Shown: positions 24,653-33,754, numbered from the stretch's first letter. The stretch is DNA of 40,853 bases from Collinsella sp. (GCA_018376905.1 JAHAAK010000019.1:1-40853), one strand, 5' to 3'. Translations and numbers: made by a program. The notes: generated from the letters alone by a model not told the origin.

Positions 24653-26176
24653 ATGCCGTGCACAACGATTTTGGTTGGTAAGAACGCGAGCTACGACGGG
24701 TCGACGCTTGTCGCCCGCAACGAGGACTCGTCCAACGGGGTGTTTGAGCCCAAGCGCATGCGCGTGGTGCACCCCGACGAGCAGCCGCGTGTCTACACGA
24801 GCGTTCTGAGCCACCTGACCGTTGAGCTGCCCGATAATCCCATGCGCTACACAAGCGTCCCTGACGTTGTCCCAGGCCATGGCATTTGGGCCGAGGCCGG
24901 CTTCAACGAGCTCAATGTTGGCATGTCCGCAACCGAGACGCTCACCACCAACGAGCGCGTCCGCGGCGCCGATCCGCTCGTGGACTACGTGCCCGCCAAG
25001 GGCAACGAGGGCGAGGACGGCTATGTTCCGGCGCAGCCCGGTGGTTTGGGCGAGGAGGATATGGTGACCCTGGTGCTGCCGTACGCCAAGTCCGCCCGCG
25101 ACGGTGTGCGCATCCTGGGCGACCTGCTCGAGCGCTACGGCACCTACGAGAACAACGGCATCGCCTTTAGTGATGTTGACGAGATCTGGTGGCTCGAGAC
25201 CATCGGCGGCCACCACTGGATCGCCAAGCGCGTGCCCGATGATGCCTACGTGACCATGCCCAACCAGCTGGGTATCGATAGCTTTGACCTGGACGACGCC
25301 GAGGGCGCCCAGGTCGACCACATGTGCTCCGCCGACCTGCGCTCCTGGATGGCCGAGTGGTATCTGGATCTGACGCTGGGCGTTAAGGGCGATGGTCCCG
25401 CTGCGGTCTTTAACCCGCGCGAGGCCTTTGGCTCGCACAGCGACAGCGACCACGTCTACAACACGCCGCGCGCCTGGTACATGCAGCGCTGCCTCAACCC
25501 CAGCGATGTGTGGGACGGTCCCGACGCCGACTACACGCCCGAGAGCGACGACATCCCCTGGAGCCGCGTGCCCGAGCGCAAGGTGACCATCGAGGACATC
25601 AAGTACGTGCTTTCGAGCCACTACCAGGGCACAGAGTACGACTGCTACGGCAGCAAGGGCACGCCCGCCACGCGCGGCGCCTATCGTCCCATCGGCATCA
25701 ACCGCAACAGCCAGCTTGCCGTGCTGCAGCTGCGCCCCTATGCGCAGCCGGCGTATCGCGCCGTGCAGTGGATGGCGTTTGGCTCCAACTCGTTTAACGC
25801 GCTCGTGCCGCTGTACGCCAATGTCGAGACCATGCCCGAGTACTATGCCGACACGCAGGCTCGCGTGACGTCCGAGAATTTCTATTGGGCAAATCGCCTG
25901 ATCGGTGCCTTGGCCGATGTTCGCTTCCATGAGTGCGGTCGCGCGGTCGAGGATTATCAGGAGAAAGTTGGCGGCATGGGCCACAAGCAGATCCACGACG
26001 TCGATGCCGCCGTGGCCGCGCTGCCCGAGGCCGAGGCGCCCGCCGAGCTCGCCCGCGCCAACGAGGCCTTTGCCGAGCTCGTGCGCGTGGAGACCGATGC
26101 CCTGTTGGGCAAGGTGCTCTACACCACGAGCTGTGCCATGAAGAACTCCTTCGCGATGAATGACAACGTAAGGTAA
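24653..26176 (+). CDS. C69 family dipeptidase
   Basis: This is an Ntn-hydrolase dipeptidase of the PepD family. The 507-residue product begins M-P-C-T-T-I-L-V-G-K, with Cys3 in the position of the N-terminal nucleophile exposed after processing, and continues with GSTLVARNEDS as in family members. Other typical segments are GHGIWAEAGFNELNVGMSATE, DEIWWLETIGGHHWIAKRVPDD and the C-terminal NSFAMNDN. There is no signal peptide, so it is cytoplasmic peptide salvage. ATG 24653 lies 6 bases after AGGAGG; an ATG at 24647 abuts that site. Monocistronic. Confidence 0.93.
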   Translation: MPCTTILVGKNASYDGSTLVARNEDSSNGVFEPKRMRVVHPDEQPRVYTSVLSHLTVELPDNPMRYTSVPDVVPGHGIWAEAGFNELNVGMSATETLTTNERVRGADPLVDYVPAKGNEGEDGYVPAQPGGLGEEDMVTLVLPYAKSARDGVRILGDLLERYGTYENNGIAFSDVDEIWWLETIGGHHWIAKRVPDDAYVTMPNQLGIDSFDLDDAEGAQVDHMCSADLRSWMAEWYLDLTLGVKGDGPAAVFNPREAFGSHSDSDHVYNTPRAWYMQRCLNPSDVWDGPDADYTPESDDIPWSRVPERKVTIEDIKYVLSSHYQGTEYDCYGSKGTPATRGAYRPIGINRNSQLAVLQLRPYAQPAYRAVQWMAFGSNSFNALVPLYANVETMPEYYADTQARVTSENFYWANRLIGALADVRFHECGRAVEDYQEKVGGMGHKQIHDVDAAVAALPEAEAPAELARANEAFAELVRVETDALLGKVLYTTSCAMKNSFAMNDNVR

Positions 26177-26324
26177 AGACGGCCTTGCGGCGAACGAGCG
26201 GGACAAACGCCGTCAAAGGCTTCGCCCCGCTCGATTTCTATCTTGGCGATAAAACGATTTTGTGTCGTTCACCCAATCTTGGGTACAAGAACGCCAATGC
26301 AGTTGTTCATGATTGGAGCCAACC

Positions 26325-26741
26325 ATGGTTATGAAATTCGATCAGCTTGTTAACGGTGCCATCAACGTGGGCTTCGGCGCCGCTGCCGTTGCCGTTGAGG
26401 GCGGCAAGAAGGTCCTTGACGACCTCAATACTAAGGGCGAGCAGGTCCGCAAGGACGCCGGCACCCCCGATATCGCCCGCAGCGTGTCCGATATGTTCGA
26501 GCAGGCCGGCGGCACCATTTCCGACCTGACCGAGCGCCTGGGCATGCAGGGCGAGACTGCGGCGCAGCGCGTGCTCGACGAGCTCATCCTGGCTCGCGTC
26601 CGGGTTATGACCGCCCCCGAGCGCACGGCCTTCCTGGCCCATGTGCGCGACATCGTCGACTCGGTCGAGGACAACGTGACTTCGGTGCCCGTCGAGTCCG
26701 TTGAGCCCGACGATGCAGAGGACACCGAAGAGGCCGAGTAG
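26325..26741 (+). CDS. Phasin-like coiled-coil protein
   Basis: The 138-residue protein has a short hydrophobic N-terminal helix (GAINVGFGAAAVAVEGG), then helical, charged sequence (KKVLDDLNTKGEQVRKDAG; GGTISDLTERLGMQGETAAQRVLDELILARV) and an acidic tail (PDDAEDTEEAE). Short proteins of this phasin-like kind are often encoded next to ubiB in Gram-positive bacteria. ATG 26325 is 6 bases after GGAG. The ubiB start is 8 bases downstream, so they form an operon. Molecular role unknown. Confidence 0.75.
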   Translation: MVMKFDQLVNGAINVGFGAAAVAVEGGKKVLDDLNTKGEQVRKDAGTPDIARSVSDMFEQAGGTISDLTERLGMQGETAAQRVLDELILARVRVMTAPERTAFLAHVRDIVDSVEDNVTSVPVESVEPDDAEDTEEAE

Positions 26742-26749
26742 CAGCGCAG

Positions 26750-28513
26750 ATGGCAGATTCCACCACCGATTACAACAATCTAGATCCCTTGGGTGACGAG
26801 ACGGCGGTTGTCGATGAGGTTGAGGCCGCCGTCTCGGGTGCTCGTAAGAAGCCACGCGCTGTCGATATGGTCCCCGAGGAGCCCGACGCGATGGCGCCGG
26901 ACGAGGAGTATCAGCTCACACCGGCAGGTCGTCGTGAGCGCATTGGGCAGATCGTTCGCCTGATCAAAAAGTACCGCGTATGGGATAACCTCACGCCGGT
27001 GCGTCTGCGTCGTCTGCTCGAAGAGCTCGGTCCCATGTTCGTCAAGATGGGGCAGATTCTGGCTAACCGCTCCGAGATTTTGCCGCAGCGGTTTTGCGAC
27101 GAGCTCCGTCGCCTGCGCTCCGACGTAGAGCCGGTGCCATATGAGGTAGTGCTCCGCTGTCTGGAAGAGGAATACGGCCAGCGCCTGGGGCAGATGTTCG
27201 ACGCGATCGACCCCAACCCGCTCGGAAGCGCGTCGCTCGCGCAGGTGCACCGCGCCCGTCTGGTGACCGGCGAGGACGTAGCCGTTAAGGTGCAGCGCCC
27301 CGGCGCGCAACAGGTCATGGCGCAGGACATCGACATCATCCGTTCGGTGGTGCGCATCGTTTCCAAGTTCGTCAACACCGATCAGTTTGTTGACCTGCAC
27401 GGTGTGGTCGAAGAGCTGTGGACCTCATTTCGCGAGGAGACCAACTTTTTGGCCGAGGCCAAAAACCTCAACGATTTCTATGACTTCCACAAAAGCGTGC
27501 ACGGCGTTTCGTGTCCCAAATCCTACCTGGACCTTTGCACCGAACACGTCGTGGTCATGGACTACATCGACGGCATCTCCATTGCCGATCCCGAGCGCCT
27601 GGTGGCCGAGGGCTATGACCTGGAAAAGATCGGCTCGGCGATCGTCGAGGACTATTCGACGCAGGTGCTCGACGACGGCTTTTTCCATGCCGACCCGCAT
27701 GCGGGAAACATCATCCTCAAAGACGGCATTGTCTACTTTATTGACCTGGGCATGGTCGGGCGCATGTCGAGCCACGACCGCGGTATCGTCAAGGATATGA
27801 TTTTCGCCGTGGCCGAGGGCGATGTGCCCAAGCTCAAGGATTCGCTCATGCGTTTTGCCGTGACGCGCGGTGATTCGGCCGAGCTCGATCATTCGGCCTT
27901 TTTGTCCGATTTGGACTTTATCGTAGCCGACTTTGCAGGACTCGATCTTAAGGACCTGGATATCGGCGAGTTTTTGACCTCGTTGCTAAACCTGGCGCGC
28001 AAAAACGACGTTGAGCTGCCGAGCGTGGTGACGATGTTCGCCCGCGGCATGGTGACGCTCGAGGGTCTGCTGACCGAGTACATGCCCAACGTCAACATGA
28101 TCCAGATCATCCAAGCGCACATCAAAAACGAGAAGAGCGCCTATGCGCGCGTCCGCGAAATGGGGCGCGATCTTGCCGCGAGCAGCTATCGCGCGGCAAA
28201 AGGCTCGCTCGAGGCGGCCGAGTATCTGGGCTTGGCGTCGCGTATGCTCACGCGCGGTCAACTTAAGGTAAACACGCAGATCATGAGCAGCGATAAGGCG
28301 CTGCGACAGCTGGGTGGAATTATCGACCGCATGTCGATGGCAATTGTGATTGCCGGCCTGTTTATCGGTTCGTCGGTGGTGTACTACGCGCGCATCGAGC
28401 CGGTTGTGTTTGGTATCCCGGTGATTGGCTTTATGGGCTACGTGAGCGCGCTGGTGCTGGCGCTGATGCTGGGCCGCGAGATCTGGCGCAACAGCCACGG
28501 CGGCAAGCGGTAA
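26750..28513 (+). CDS. UbiB/ABC1/ADCK family atypical kinase
   Basis: The 587-residue protein carries all hallmarks of the UbiB (AarF/ABC1) protein-kinase-like family: the KxGQ motif in FVKMGQILANRSEILP, the Ala-rich loop GSASLAQVHRA, AVKVQRPG with the ATP-site Lys, FHADPHAGNI and the metal-binding IDLGMVGRMS. Two hydrophobic helices close the C-terminus (MAIVIAGLFIGSSVVYYARI; VIGFMGYVSALVLALMLG), anchoring it in the membrane. In aerobes UbiB supports ubiquinone synthesis; an anaerobe without an evident ubiquinone pathway probably uses it for another isoprenoid-quinone or lipid task. A long acidic N-terminal extension of about 60 residues precedes the conserved part. Confidence 0.93.
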   Translation: MADSTTDYNNLDPLGDETAVVDEVEAAVSGARKKPRAVDMVPEEPDAMAPDEEYQLTPAGRRERIGQIVRLIKKYRVWDNLTPVRLRRLLEELGPMFVKMGQILANRSEILPQRFCDELRRLRSDVEPVPYEVVLRCLEEEYGQRLGQMFDAIDPNPLGSASLAQVHRARLVTGEDVAVKVQRPGAQQVMAQDIDIIRSVVRIVSKFVNTDQFVDLHGVVEELWTSFREETNFLAEAKNLNDFYDFHKSVHGVSCPKSYLDLCTEHVVVMDYIDGISIADPERLVAEGYDLEKIGSAIVEDYSTQVLDDGFFHADPHAGNIILKDGIVYFIDLGMVGRMSSHDRGIVKDMIFAVAEGDVPKLKDSLMRFAVTRGDSAELDHSAFLSDLDFIVADFAGLDLKDLDIGEFLTSLLNLARKNDVELPSVVTMFARGMVTLEGLLTEYMPNVNMIQIIQAHIKNEKSAYARVREMGRDLAASSYRAAKGSLEAAEYLGLASRMLTRGQLKVNTQIMSSDKALRQLGGIIDRMSMAIVIAGLFIGSSVVYYARIEPVVFGIPVIGFMGYVSALVLALMLGREIWRNSHGGKR

Positions 28514-28656
28514 TGACCCCTGGGGGACGGAGTAAAACGGATCATTTTGCTCAGCGATCCATCCATGCCCTAGTCTATCGCAAACCATAGCTTTTACCTT
28601 GGGCTTCGCCTGCGTGCGGGACCCTTTTGCGTGATACCATAATGACAGTAATAATC

Positions 28657-28836
28657 GATGGCCTAGATGGTGGTGCGGAGACGCACGAATGCGCGGTTTT
28701 CCTGCGCGTTTGGGAGAATCGGGGTGCAAGTCCCCGGCTGTACCAGTAACCGTAATTCCTCTTGGCCCGGGATGGTCGCGTTGCAGATCGGACGGCGCGC
28801 CCGGGTCGGTAAGGTTAAGTCGGATCGCCTCCCATC
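28657..28836 (+). promoter_or_regulatory. Cobalamin riboswitch
   Basis: The 5' leader of the surface-protein gene contains conserved cobalamin-riboswitch segments in order: GGGAGAATC then GGGGTGCAAGTCCCC (28721-28735), GCTGTACCAGTAACCGTAA (28737-28755), a closing CCCGGG stem, and a 3' B12-box-like AAGTCGGATCGCC (28817-28829). GATGG at 28657-28661 or 28666-28670 can pair with CCATC at 28832-28836 as P1. No T-run terminator follows. The bases CCTCC at 28829-28833, adjoining the box, can pair with GGAGG of the ribosome-binding site (28881-28885), suggesting translational control. A CATAAT at 28638-28643 is a possible -10. The gap 28514-28656 shows nothing else. Confidence 0.8.
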
Positions 28837-28899
28837 TTGCATGCGGCTGCGGCGTATGCCGCCGGTGTGCATAGGGCTCTGGAGGGAAGGGGGACCCCG

Positions 28900-31800
28900 A
28901 TGGGGGAACTCGAGCGTAACATGCGCGATGACGTGGGGCAGCCGCTGGGCAATGCTCCAAGTACAGACAATGGGGGACAAATGGATATGTTTGAGGACGA
29001 GCGCGAGCGCGCCTCGCTGCATCGCCGTGGCGCAATTGCGCGCGGCGTAGCCAAGCGCGGCCTGGTGGCATTCCTGGCCTTCGCGATGGCCCTTGGCACC
29101 ACACCGGCTCAGCTGTGGGCCGAGGGCGCCGAGGGCATTGCCGAGGCTGTGGCTCAGGCTGCGACGCCGGGCGAGGACGCAGCGCTTGCGGGCGGTGCCG
29201 CTGAGCAGAGCGGCGCCGAGTTTTCGGATTCTGGGAGCGCGTCTACAACTAGTGCCGCCACAACTGAGGCGGCAACTGGCGACGAAGGCTCGGCGACAGG
29301 GGAGAGCCCTGCCACGAGCGAGCAGTCTTCGACGGCATCCGCTGGCCAAGCAGGATCTGCCGCCGCGGCTGCCGTCCAGACAGAGAACCCGACAGAAACC
29401 GGCGATGTCGCCAAGAAGCAAGTCGAGGTCTCGTTCTCGATTATCGGCACCGATGCCGACGGCAAGGCTCAGACCTGGGTGGCACCTACGCAACTCAAGC
29501 TCGACGAGGGCGCGACGGCTGCGGATGCCTTCGTTAAGCTGCAGCAGAAGACGGGCTTCAAGGCGGATTACGATCCGAACACGGCATACGGTTTCTACCT
29601 CAAAAGCATCACATCCCCGAGCGATGGCCGTACGCTTGCCTTCGATCCGGCGACTTATGCCTACTGGCAGCTGTTCGTCGACGGCGCGTCTTCCTCGGTT
29701 GGCGCGAGCAGCGTCAAGCTCACCCAAGGGCAGAAGATTGAGTTTGCCTATACGGCTGGTAGCGCGTCCCCTGTCGTTAAGGACCAGGTTGCCGCAAATG
29801 TGACCGTCATTGGTCGCGATGCCCAGGGCAAGACTCAGACTTGGGTCGATAACGCGCAGTATGTGGTGACGTCCGGTTCGAGCGCGCTTGACCTTACGAA
29901 GGCCGCGCTCGAGGCGAATGATATTGACGCCGTTGCTGCGGGCTCCTTCATTCTGAGCCTTAAGTACAACGGTGTTGAGCTGGGTACGCCCCAAGATTAT
30001 TCGACCTATTGGCAACTGTTCATCAACGGCAAGTCGAGTGACTATACGGCGGACAATGTCACCATCCATGCCGGCGATACCGTTACGTGGTTCTACGGTG
30101 GCTGGGGCGACCAGCTGCCCTCCGATTCTGTCCATGCTTCTGTTCAGGTTCTCGGTAAGGACAAGGACGGCAAGCAGCAGGTTTGGGCTTCGACGGGCCA
30201 GACGAGTCTCAAGGCAGGCTCCACTGCTAAGGATCTCCTTGAGCAGACCGGCCTTAAGCTCGATGCTAGCGAATCGTCTTGGGGCTGGTTCCTCAACGGC
30301 ATTTATTCGCCGTTCGATGGTAAGTCCTATGGCTGGGATGCTGCGACCAGTAGCTATTGGCGCTTCTACGTAAATGGCAAGTTCGCCGACGTTGGCGCCG
30401 GTGCCTACGAGCTCCATGAGGGCGATGCCATCACCTTTATGTATGGTGCTGACGCCGATGCCCTTCCTGGCCAGGTGCTTGGGTCTGTCGATGTTATCGG
30501 TCCCGATGTCAACGGCAACAATACTCGCTGGGGCTCGGCAAGCAGTGTTTCTTTGCCTGAAGGCTCTACTGCCCAGAACCTTATTGAGACGGTCCTGAAG
30601 GCCAAGGGCGTTACGTACAACGGCTCCCAGAGTGGTGAGTACTGGTTCCTGAATTCCATTACTTCGCCGTTTGATCACAAGTCGTATGGTTGGGATGCTG
30701 CGACCAATAAATATTGGCATCTGTATATCAACGGAGAGTCCTCCTTACTCTGCGCCAATCAGATTACGCTCAAGAGCGGCGATAAGGTTACGCTTGCCTA
30801 TACCACCGACGATTCGGCCATGCCCGATCCCGACAAGATTGTCGTGGACCCGGGTGCGACGACTCCTGATTGGGATGCCGAGTGGGCCGGCTACGGCAAC
30901 AGTGGCAACGGTTCGACCGTAACGGATGCCAAGACGCCTGCGCAGGCCGCCGGTCTTAAGTGGGCCTTCGATTGGAAGGCCGAGTCTGGTCAGCAGTATG
31001 CCAACTGCAGCGAGCCCGTTATCGCTAACGGCTTTGTGTACATCGCGACCGAGAACGAGCTCATTAAGATCGATTCGTCCACGGGCAAAAAGGTTGCCTC
31101 TGCGCCGCTTGCCTCCAAGGTGAGCTATACCTCTCGTCCGATCTATACCAATGGCCTTATCATCGTTCCGCTCAACGGCGGTGCGGTCCAGGCGATTACT
31201 GCAGACAAGCTGATCTGCAAGTGGCTGACGCCTGGTTTGACGGACTTGACGCAGAGCTCCTGCACCGTCGTTTCGGACGGCGAGTACGTCTATGTAGGCA
31301 CGGTCGATATTTCGTATGACGAGAATTACAACGCGACCTACGGCAACGGCTCCTTTGCGCGCATTAAGATTGCCACGGGCGAAGTTTCTTGGCAGAACAT
31401 CGACCCTGCCGAGGGCTATTACTGGACTGGTGCTGCGCTGACGGATAAGTACACCATTGTTCCTACGAGCGCGGGTACGCTTAAGTGCATTGATAAGACG
31501 ACGGGCGATGTCGTTTCGACCATGAAGCTCGGCGCTGTTGCAAATGCCGATTGCATTGCCGATCCGTCCAATGGTTCGACCTTCTATCAGATGACGCACG
31601 ACGGAAAGCTCCATGTGATTTCGCTCTCGGCGAAGGGCGTACTGAGCGAGCAGAAGACGGTTGATCTGGGGCTTACGAATAATCTGAGCGCCCCTGCGGT
31701 GTCTGGTGACAATCTGATTGTCGGCGGACAGACGGCTACGGGCTCTGCTCTGGTTCTCTATAACCTGAAGACGGGTAAGATCACGATGGTCGCTGCTGCC

Positions 31801-32718
31801 GACGGCAAGGCGCTGCCGGCTGGCCTCAACGGTATTGCTGCTACTCCGCTGGTGAGTGTTCAGGGCGGCAAGACCTATGTGTACTTCACCGTTAACAGCG
31901 CGGATAGCAAGGATTACGTCAACTACTCTGCTGGTGGTGGCGTGTATCGCTATACGCTCGGCGATGCAGAGGCGACGCAGATTTATGATGCGGCTGGCCA
32001 TTACCAGCACTGTGACTCCCCGGTCATTGCCGATGCATCTGGCAACCTGTACTACATCAATGACTCGGGCACGCTGTTCAAGCTTGGGGCCGTTGAGTCT
32101 TGGACGGTTGCCTTTAATTCCAATGGCGGGTCTGCTTGCGACACTAAGTTTGTTGCTACGGCCGATGGCAAGCTGGTCAAGCCGGCCGATCCGACGCGCG
32201 ATGGCTACACTTTCGGCGGTTGGTTCACCGATGAGGCTTGCGCGCAGGCGTATGACTTTAGCACGCCGGTGACGGCCGACCTGACGTTGTATGCCAAGTG
32301 GACCAAGAATGCCGTTAACCCTGGCGGTAATGGCGGTTCTGGCACTAATGGTGGCAACGGTGGCGTTGGTTCGAATGGCGGCGGCGGTTCTAGTACCGGT
32401 ACTGATTCCGGCACTGGCGCTGGCGCGGGTTCTGGCTCCGGCTCGAAGGGCGGCGCTATTGCCCCGGGCAAGAAGCCGGTGACCAAGACGACGGTGTCGA
32501 CCAAGACCGAGACCAAGGACAACAAGTCCGACAAGAAGTCCGACAAGAAGTCCGATTTCAAGTCCGATACGGGTGCTGTTTCCACGACCACTGCTAAGAA
32601 GTCCTCTAGTGCTTCCGAGCAGGAGACTGGCACCAATCCGCTCGCCATCGTTGGCATCGCCGCCGGCGTCATCGGTCTCGCCATCGTCGGCGTGTTCGTG
32701 TTCACCAAACGTCGGTAG
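28900..32718 (+). CDS. Surface protein with four DUF4430 (transcobalamin-like) domains
   Basis: The 1272-residue secreted protein has a signal or anchor segment near 54-76 (LVAFLAFAMALGTTPAQLWAEG) and an Ala/Ser/Thr-rich spacer. Four tandem DUF4430 domains follow (about 172-286, 296-403, 410-525, 527-637), each with a YWxLFVDG-like motif (AYWQLFVDG, TYWQLFING, SYWRFYVNG, KYWHLYING). Next come a PQQ-type beta-propeller (about 680-1063, IATENELIKIDSSTGKKV), one InlB-type repeat (about 1066-1137, DGYTFGGWFTDEACAQ), a Gly/Ser then Lys/Asp-rich linker and a C-terminal helix with tail KRR. No LPxTG is seen. ATG 28900 follows GGAGGGAAGGGGG; ATG 28981 is an alternative. With the riboswitch, a corrinoid-binding role is inferred. 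Confidence 0.88.
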   Translation: MGELERNMRDDVGQPLGNAPSTDNGGQMDMFEDERERASLHRRGAIARGVAKRGLVAFLAFAMALGTTPAQLWAEGAEGIAEAVAQAATPGEDAALAGGAAEQSGAEFSDSGSASTTSAATTEAATGDEGSATGESPATSEQSSTASAGQAGSAAAAAVQTENPTETGDVAKKQVEVSFSIIGTDADGKAQTWVAPTQLKLDEGATAADAFVKLQQKTGFKADYDPNTAYGFYLKSITSPSDGRTLAFDPATYAYWQLFVDGASSSVGASSVKLTQGQKIEFAYTAGSASPVVKDQVAANVTVIGRDAQGKTQTWVDNAQYVVTSGSSALDLTKAALEANDIDAVAAGSFILSLKYNGVELGTPQDYSTYWQLFINGKSSDYTADNVTIHAGDTVTWFYGGWGDQLPSDSVHASVQVLGKDKDGKQQVWASTGQTSLKAGSTAKDLLEQTGLKLDASESSWGWFLNGIYSPFDGKSYGWDAATSSYWRFYVNGKFADVGAGAYELHEGDAITFMYGADADALPGQVLGSVDVIGPDVNGNNTRWGSASSVSLPEGSTAQNLIETVLKAKGVTYNGSQSGEYWFLNSITSPFDHKSYGWDAATNKYWHLYINGESSLLCANQITLKSGDKVTLAYTTDDSAMPDPDKIVVDPGATTPDWDAEWAGYGNSGNGSTVTDAKTPAQAAGLKWAFDWKAESGQQYANCSEPVIANGFVYIATENELIKIDSSTGKKVASAPLASKVSYTSRPIYTNGLIIVPLNGGAVQAITADKLICKWLTPGLTDLTQSSCTVVSDGEYVYVGTVDISYDENYNATYGNGSFARIKIATGEVSWQNIDPAEGYYWTGAALTDKYTIVPTSAGTLKCIDKTTGDVVSTMKLGAVANADCIADPSNGSTFYQMTHDGKLHVISLSAKGVLSEQKTVDLGLTNNLSAPAVSGDNLIVGGQTATGSALVLYNLKTGKITMVAAADGKALPAGLNGIAATPLVSVQGGKTYVYFTVNSADSKDYVNYSAGGGVYRYTLGDAEATQIYDAAGHYQHCDSPVIADASGNLYYINDSGTLFKLGAVESWTVAFNSNGGSACDTKFVATADGKLVKPADPTRDGYTFGGWFTDEACAQAYDFSTPVTADLTLYAKWTKNAVNPGGNGGSGTNGGNGGVGSNGGGGSSTGTDSGTGAGAGSGSGSKGGAIAPGKKPVTKTTVSTKTETKDNKSDKKSDKKSDFKSDTGAVSTTTAKKSSSASEQETGTNPLAIVGIAAGVIGLAIVGVFVFTKRR

Positions 32719-32727
32719 GTGAGGGCT

Positions 32728-33657
32728 GTGTCCAATAAATCCAAGGACGCTGACCCCAAGCAACCAAATTCCTCGTTCATTCAGTTCGACGATGCAAAGC
32801 AACAGGGCGCCGCTTCGGCGGCGTCCGCCCCTCGACGGAAGGCGCTTACTGGCGTCCTGACCGCCGCGTGCGTTGCGCTAATTGTCATATCGCTGGGCTT
32901 CGTCCATCCTTCCGAGAGCGGCGCCTGGTCCATTGACTGGATCGTTCAGACCGTGACGGGGGAGAGCGTCGTCGCGAAGGACGCCAAGGGGTCTGACTCG
33001 ACCGTCGCTTCGGGTAAAGCTGGCTCCAAGGATTCCAAATCTTCGGATGGTGCGAACGACGAGTCTAAGGGTTCGGATAAATCTGACTCTAAGAAGGAGT
33101 CCGAGTCTTCGGACAAGGAATCAAACAAGGGCTCGGATAGCAAAAAGTCCGAAGACAAGGATGGCAAGAAGTCTGGAGAGAAGAACAGCAATAAAAAGAC
33201 CGACGGCAATCAGTCGACTTCTCAGAACTCGACTTCTTCTGGCGGGGCCGGCTCTACGCCTGGCGCCTCCTCCTCATCCAGCGGGGCATCTTCTGTCCCC
33301 GATAACGGCAACGCCTCTACTGGCGACCAGGGCAGCTCGCAGCAGCCTAGCTACGTTACGGTGACGGTTTCGGTCACATCGAGCTCTGTGGGCAATCCTG
33401 TGTCCTCTGGTGGCACCTTTACCTTTAACGAAGGCGCTACCGTCTACGATGCCCTGTGCGCGCTGGGCCTTTCTGTCAACGCACATGGCTCGTCGTACGG
33501 CACGTATGTCTCCGCGATTGGTGGTTTGGCCGAGAAACAGTACGGCGGCACGAGCGGCTGGATGTACTCCGTCAACGGCACAACGCCCATGACGGCCTGC
33601 AGTAACTACGTTCTCTCCAATGGCGACAACGTTGTTTGGTATTACGTAACGGGCTAG
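32728..33657 (+). CDS. Membrane-anchored DUF4430 protein
   Basis: The 309-residue product has an N-terminal cytoplasmic segment, one membrane helix near 40-60 (LTGVLTAACVALIVISLGFV), a Ser/Lys/Asp-rich extracellular linker of about 130 residues (KESESSDKESNKGSDSKKSE) and a single C-terminal DUF4430 domain (about 212-309) with FTFNEGATVYDALCALGL, SGWMYSVNG and NVVWYYVTG. It starts 9 bases after the stop of the large DUF4430 gene and should share its riboswitch-controlled transcript. GTG 32728 is preferred because AGGTGAGGG lies just upstream; a GTG at 32719 directly follows the previous stop. The long linker would present the domain beyond the peptidoglycan. A strong terminator closes the operon. 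Confidence 0.87.
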   Translation: MSNKSKDADPKQPNSSFIQFDDAKQQGAASAASAPRRKALTGVLTAACVALIVISLGFVHPSESGAWSIDWIVQTVTGESVVAKDAKGSDSTVASGKAGSKDSKSSDGANDESKGSDKSDSKKESESSDKESNKGSDSKKSEDKDGKKSGEKNSNKKTDGNQSTSQNSTSSGGAGSTPGASSSSSGASSVPDNGNASTGDQGSSQQPSYVTVTVSVTSSSVGNPVSSGGTFTFNEGATVYDALCALGLSVNAHGSSYGTYVSAIGGLAEKQYGGTSGWMYSVNGTTPMTACSNYVLSNGDNVVWYYVTG

Positions 33658-33679
33658 AGGCCTCGACATAGCGCGCCAG

Positions 33680-33717
33680 ACGGGCGGTTCGGACCAACAT
33701 CCGGACCGCCCGTTTTT
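33680..33717 (+). terminator. Terminator of the DUF4430 operon
   Basis: ACGGGCGGTTCGG (33680-33692) pairs with CCGGACCGCCCGT (33701-33713), with one G-U pair, followed by TTTT. Confidence 0.9.
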
Positions 33718-33754
33718 CATGCGAATGGGACTGGGTCGCCGGGTCTCTCTGCAA

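Noticed and set aside
32520..32570. Short tandem repeat resembling a CRISPR or satellite array
   Set aside because: The AAGTCCGACAAG units encode KSDKKSDKK linker residues in frame; no spacers are present.
32620..32718. Sortase LPxTG anchor in the large surface protein
   Set aside because: The C-terminus has a hydrophobic helix and KRR tail, but the preceding sequence reads ETGTNP without LPxTG; anchoring may be by the helix alone.
28663..32802. Two 685-codon minus-strand open frames opposite the DUF4430 gene
   Set aside because: Composition mirrors the plus-strand codons (Arg/Ile/Gly-rich repeats), and the plus strand has a signal peptide, known domains and a riboswitch.
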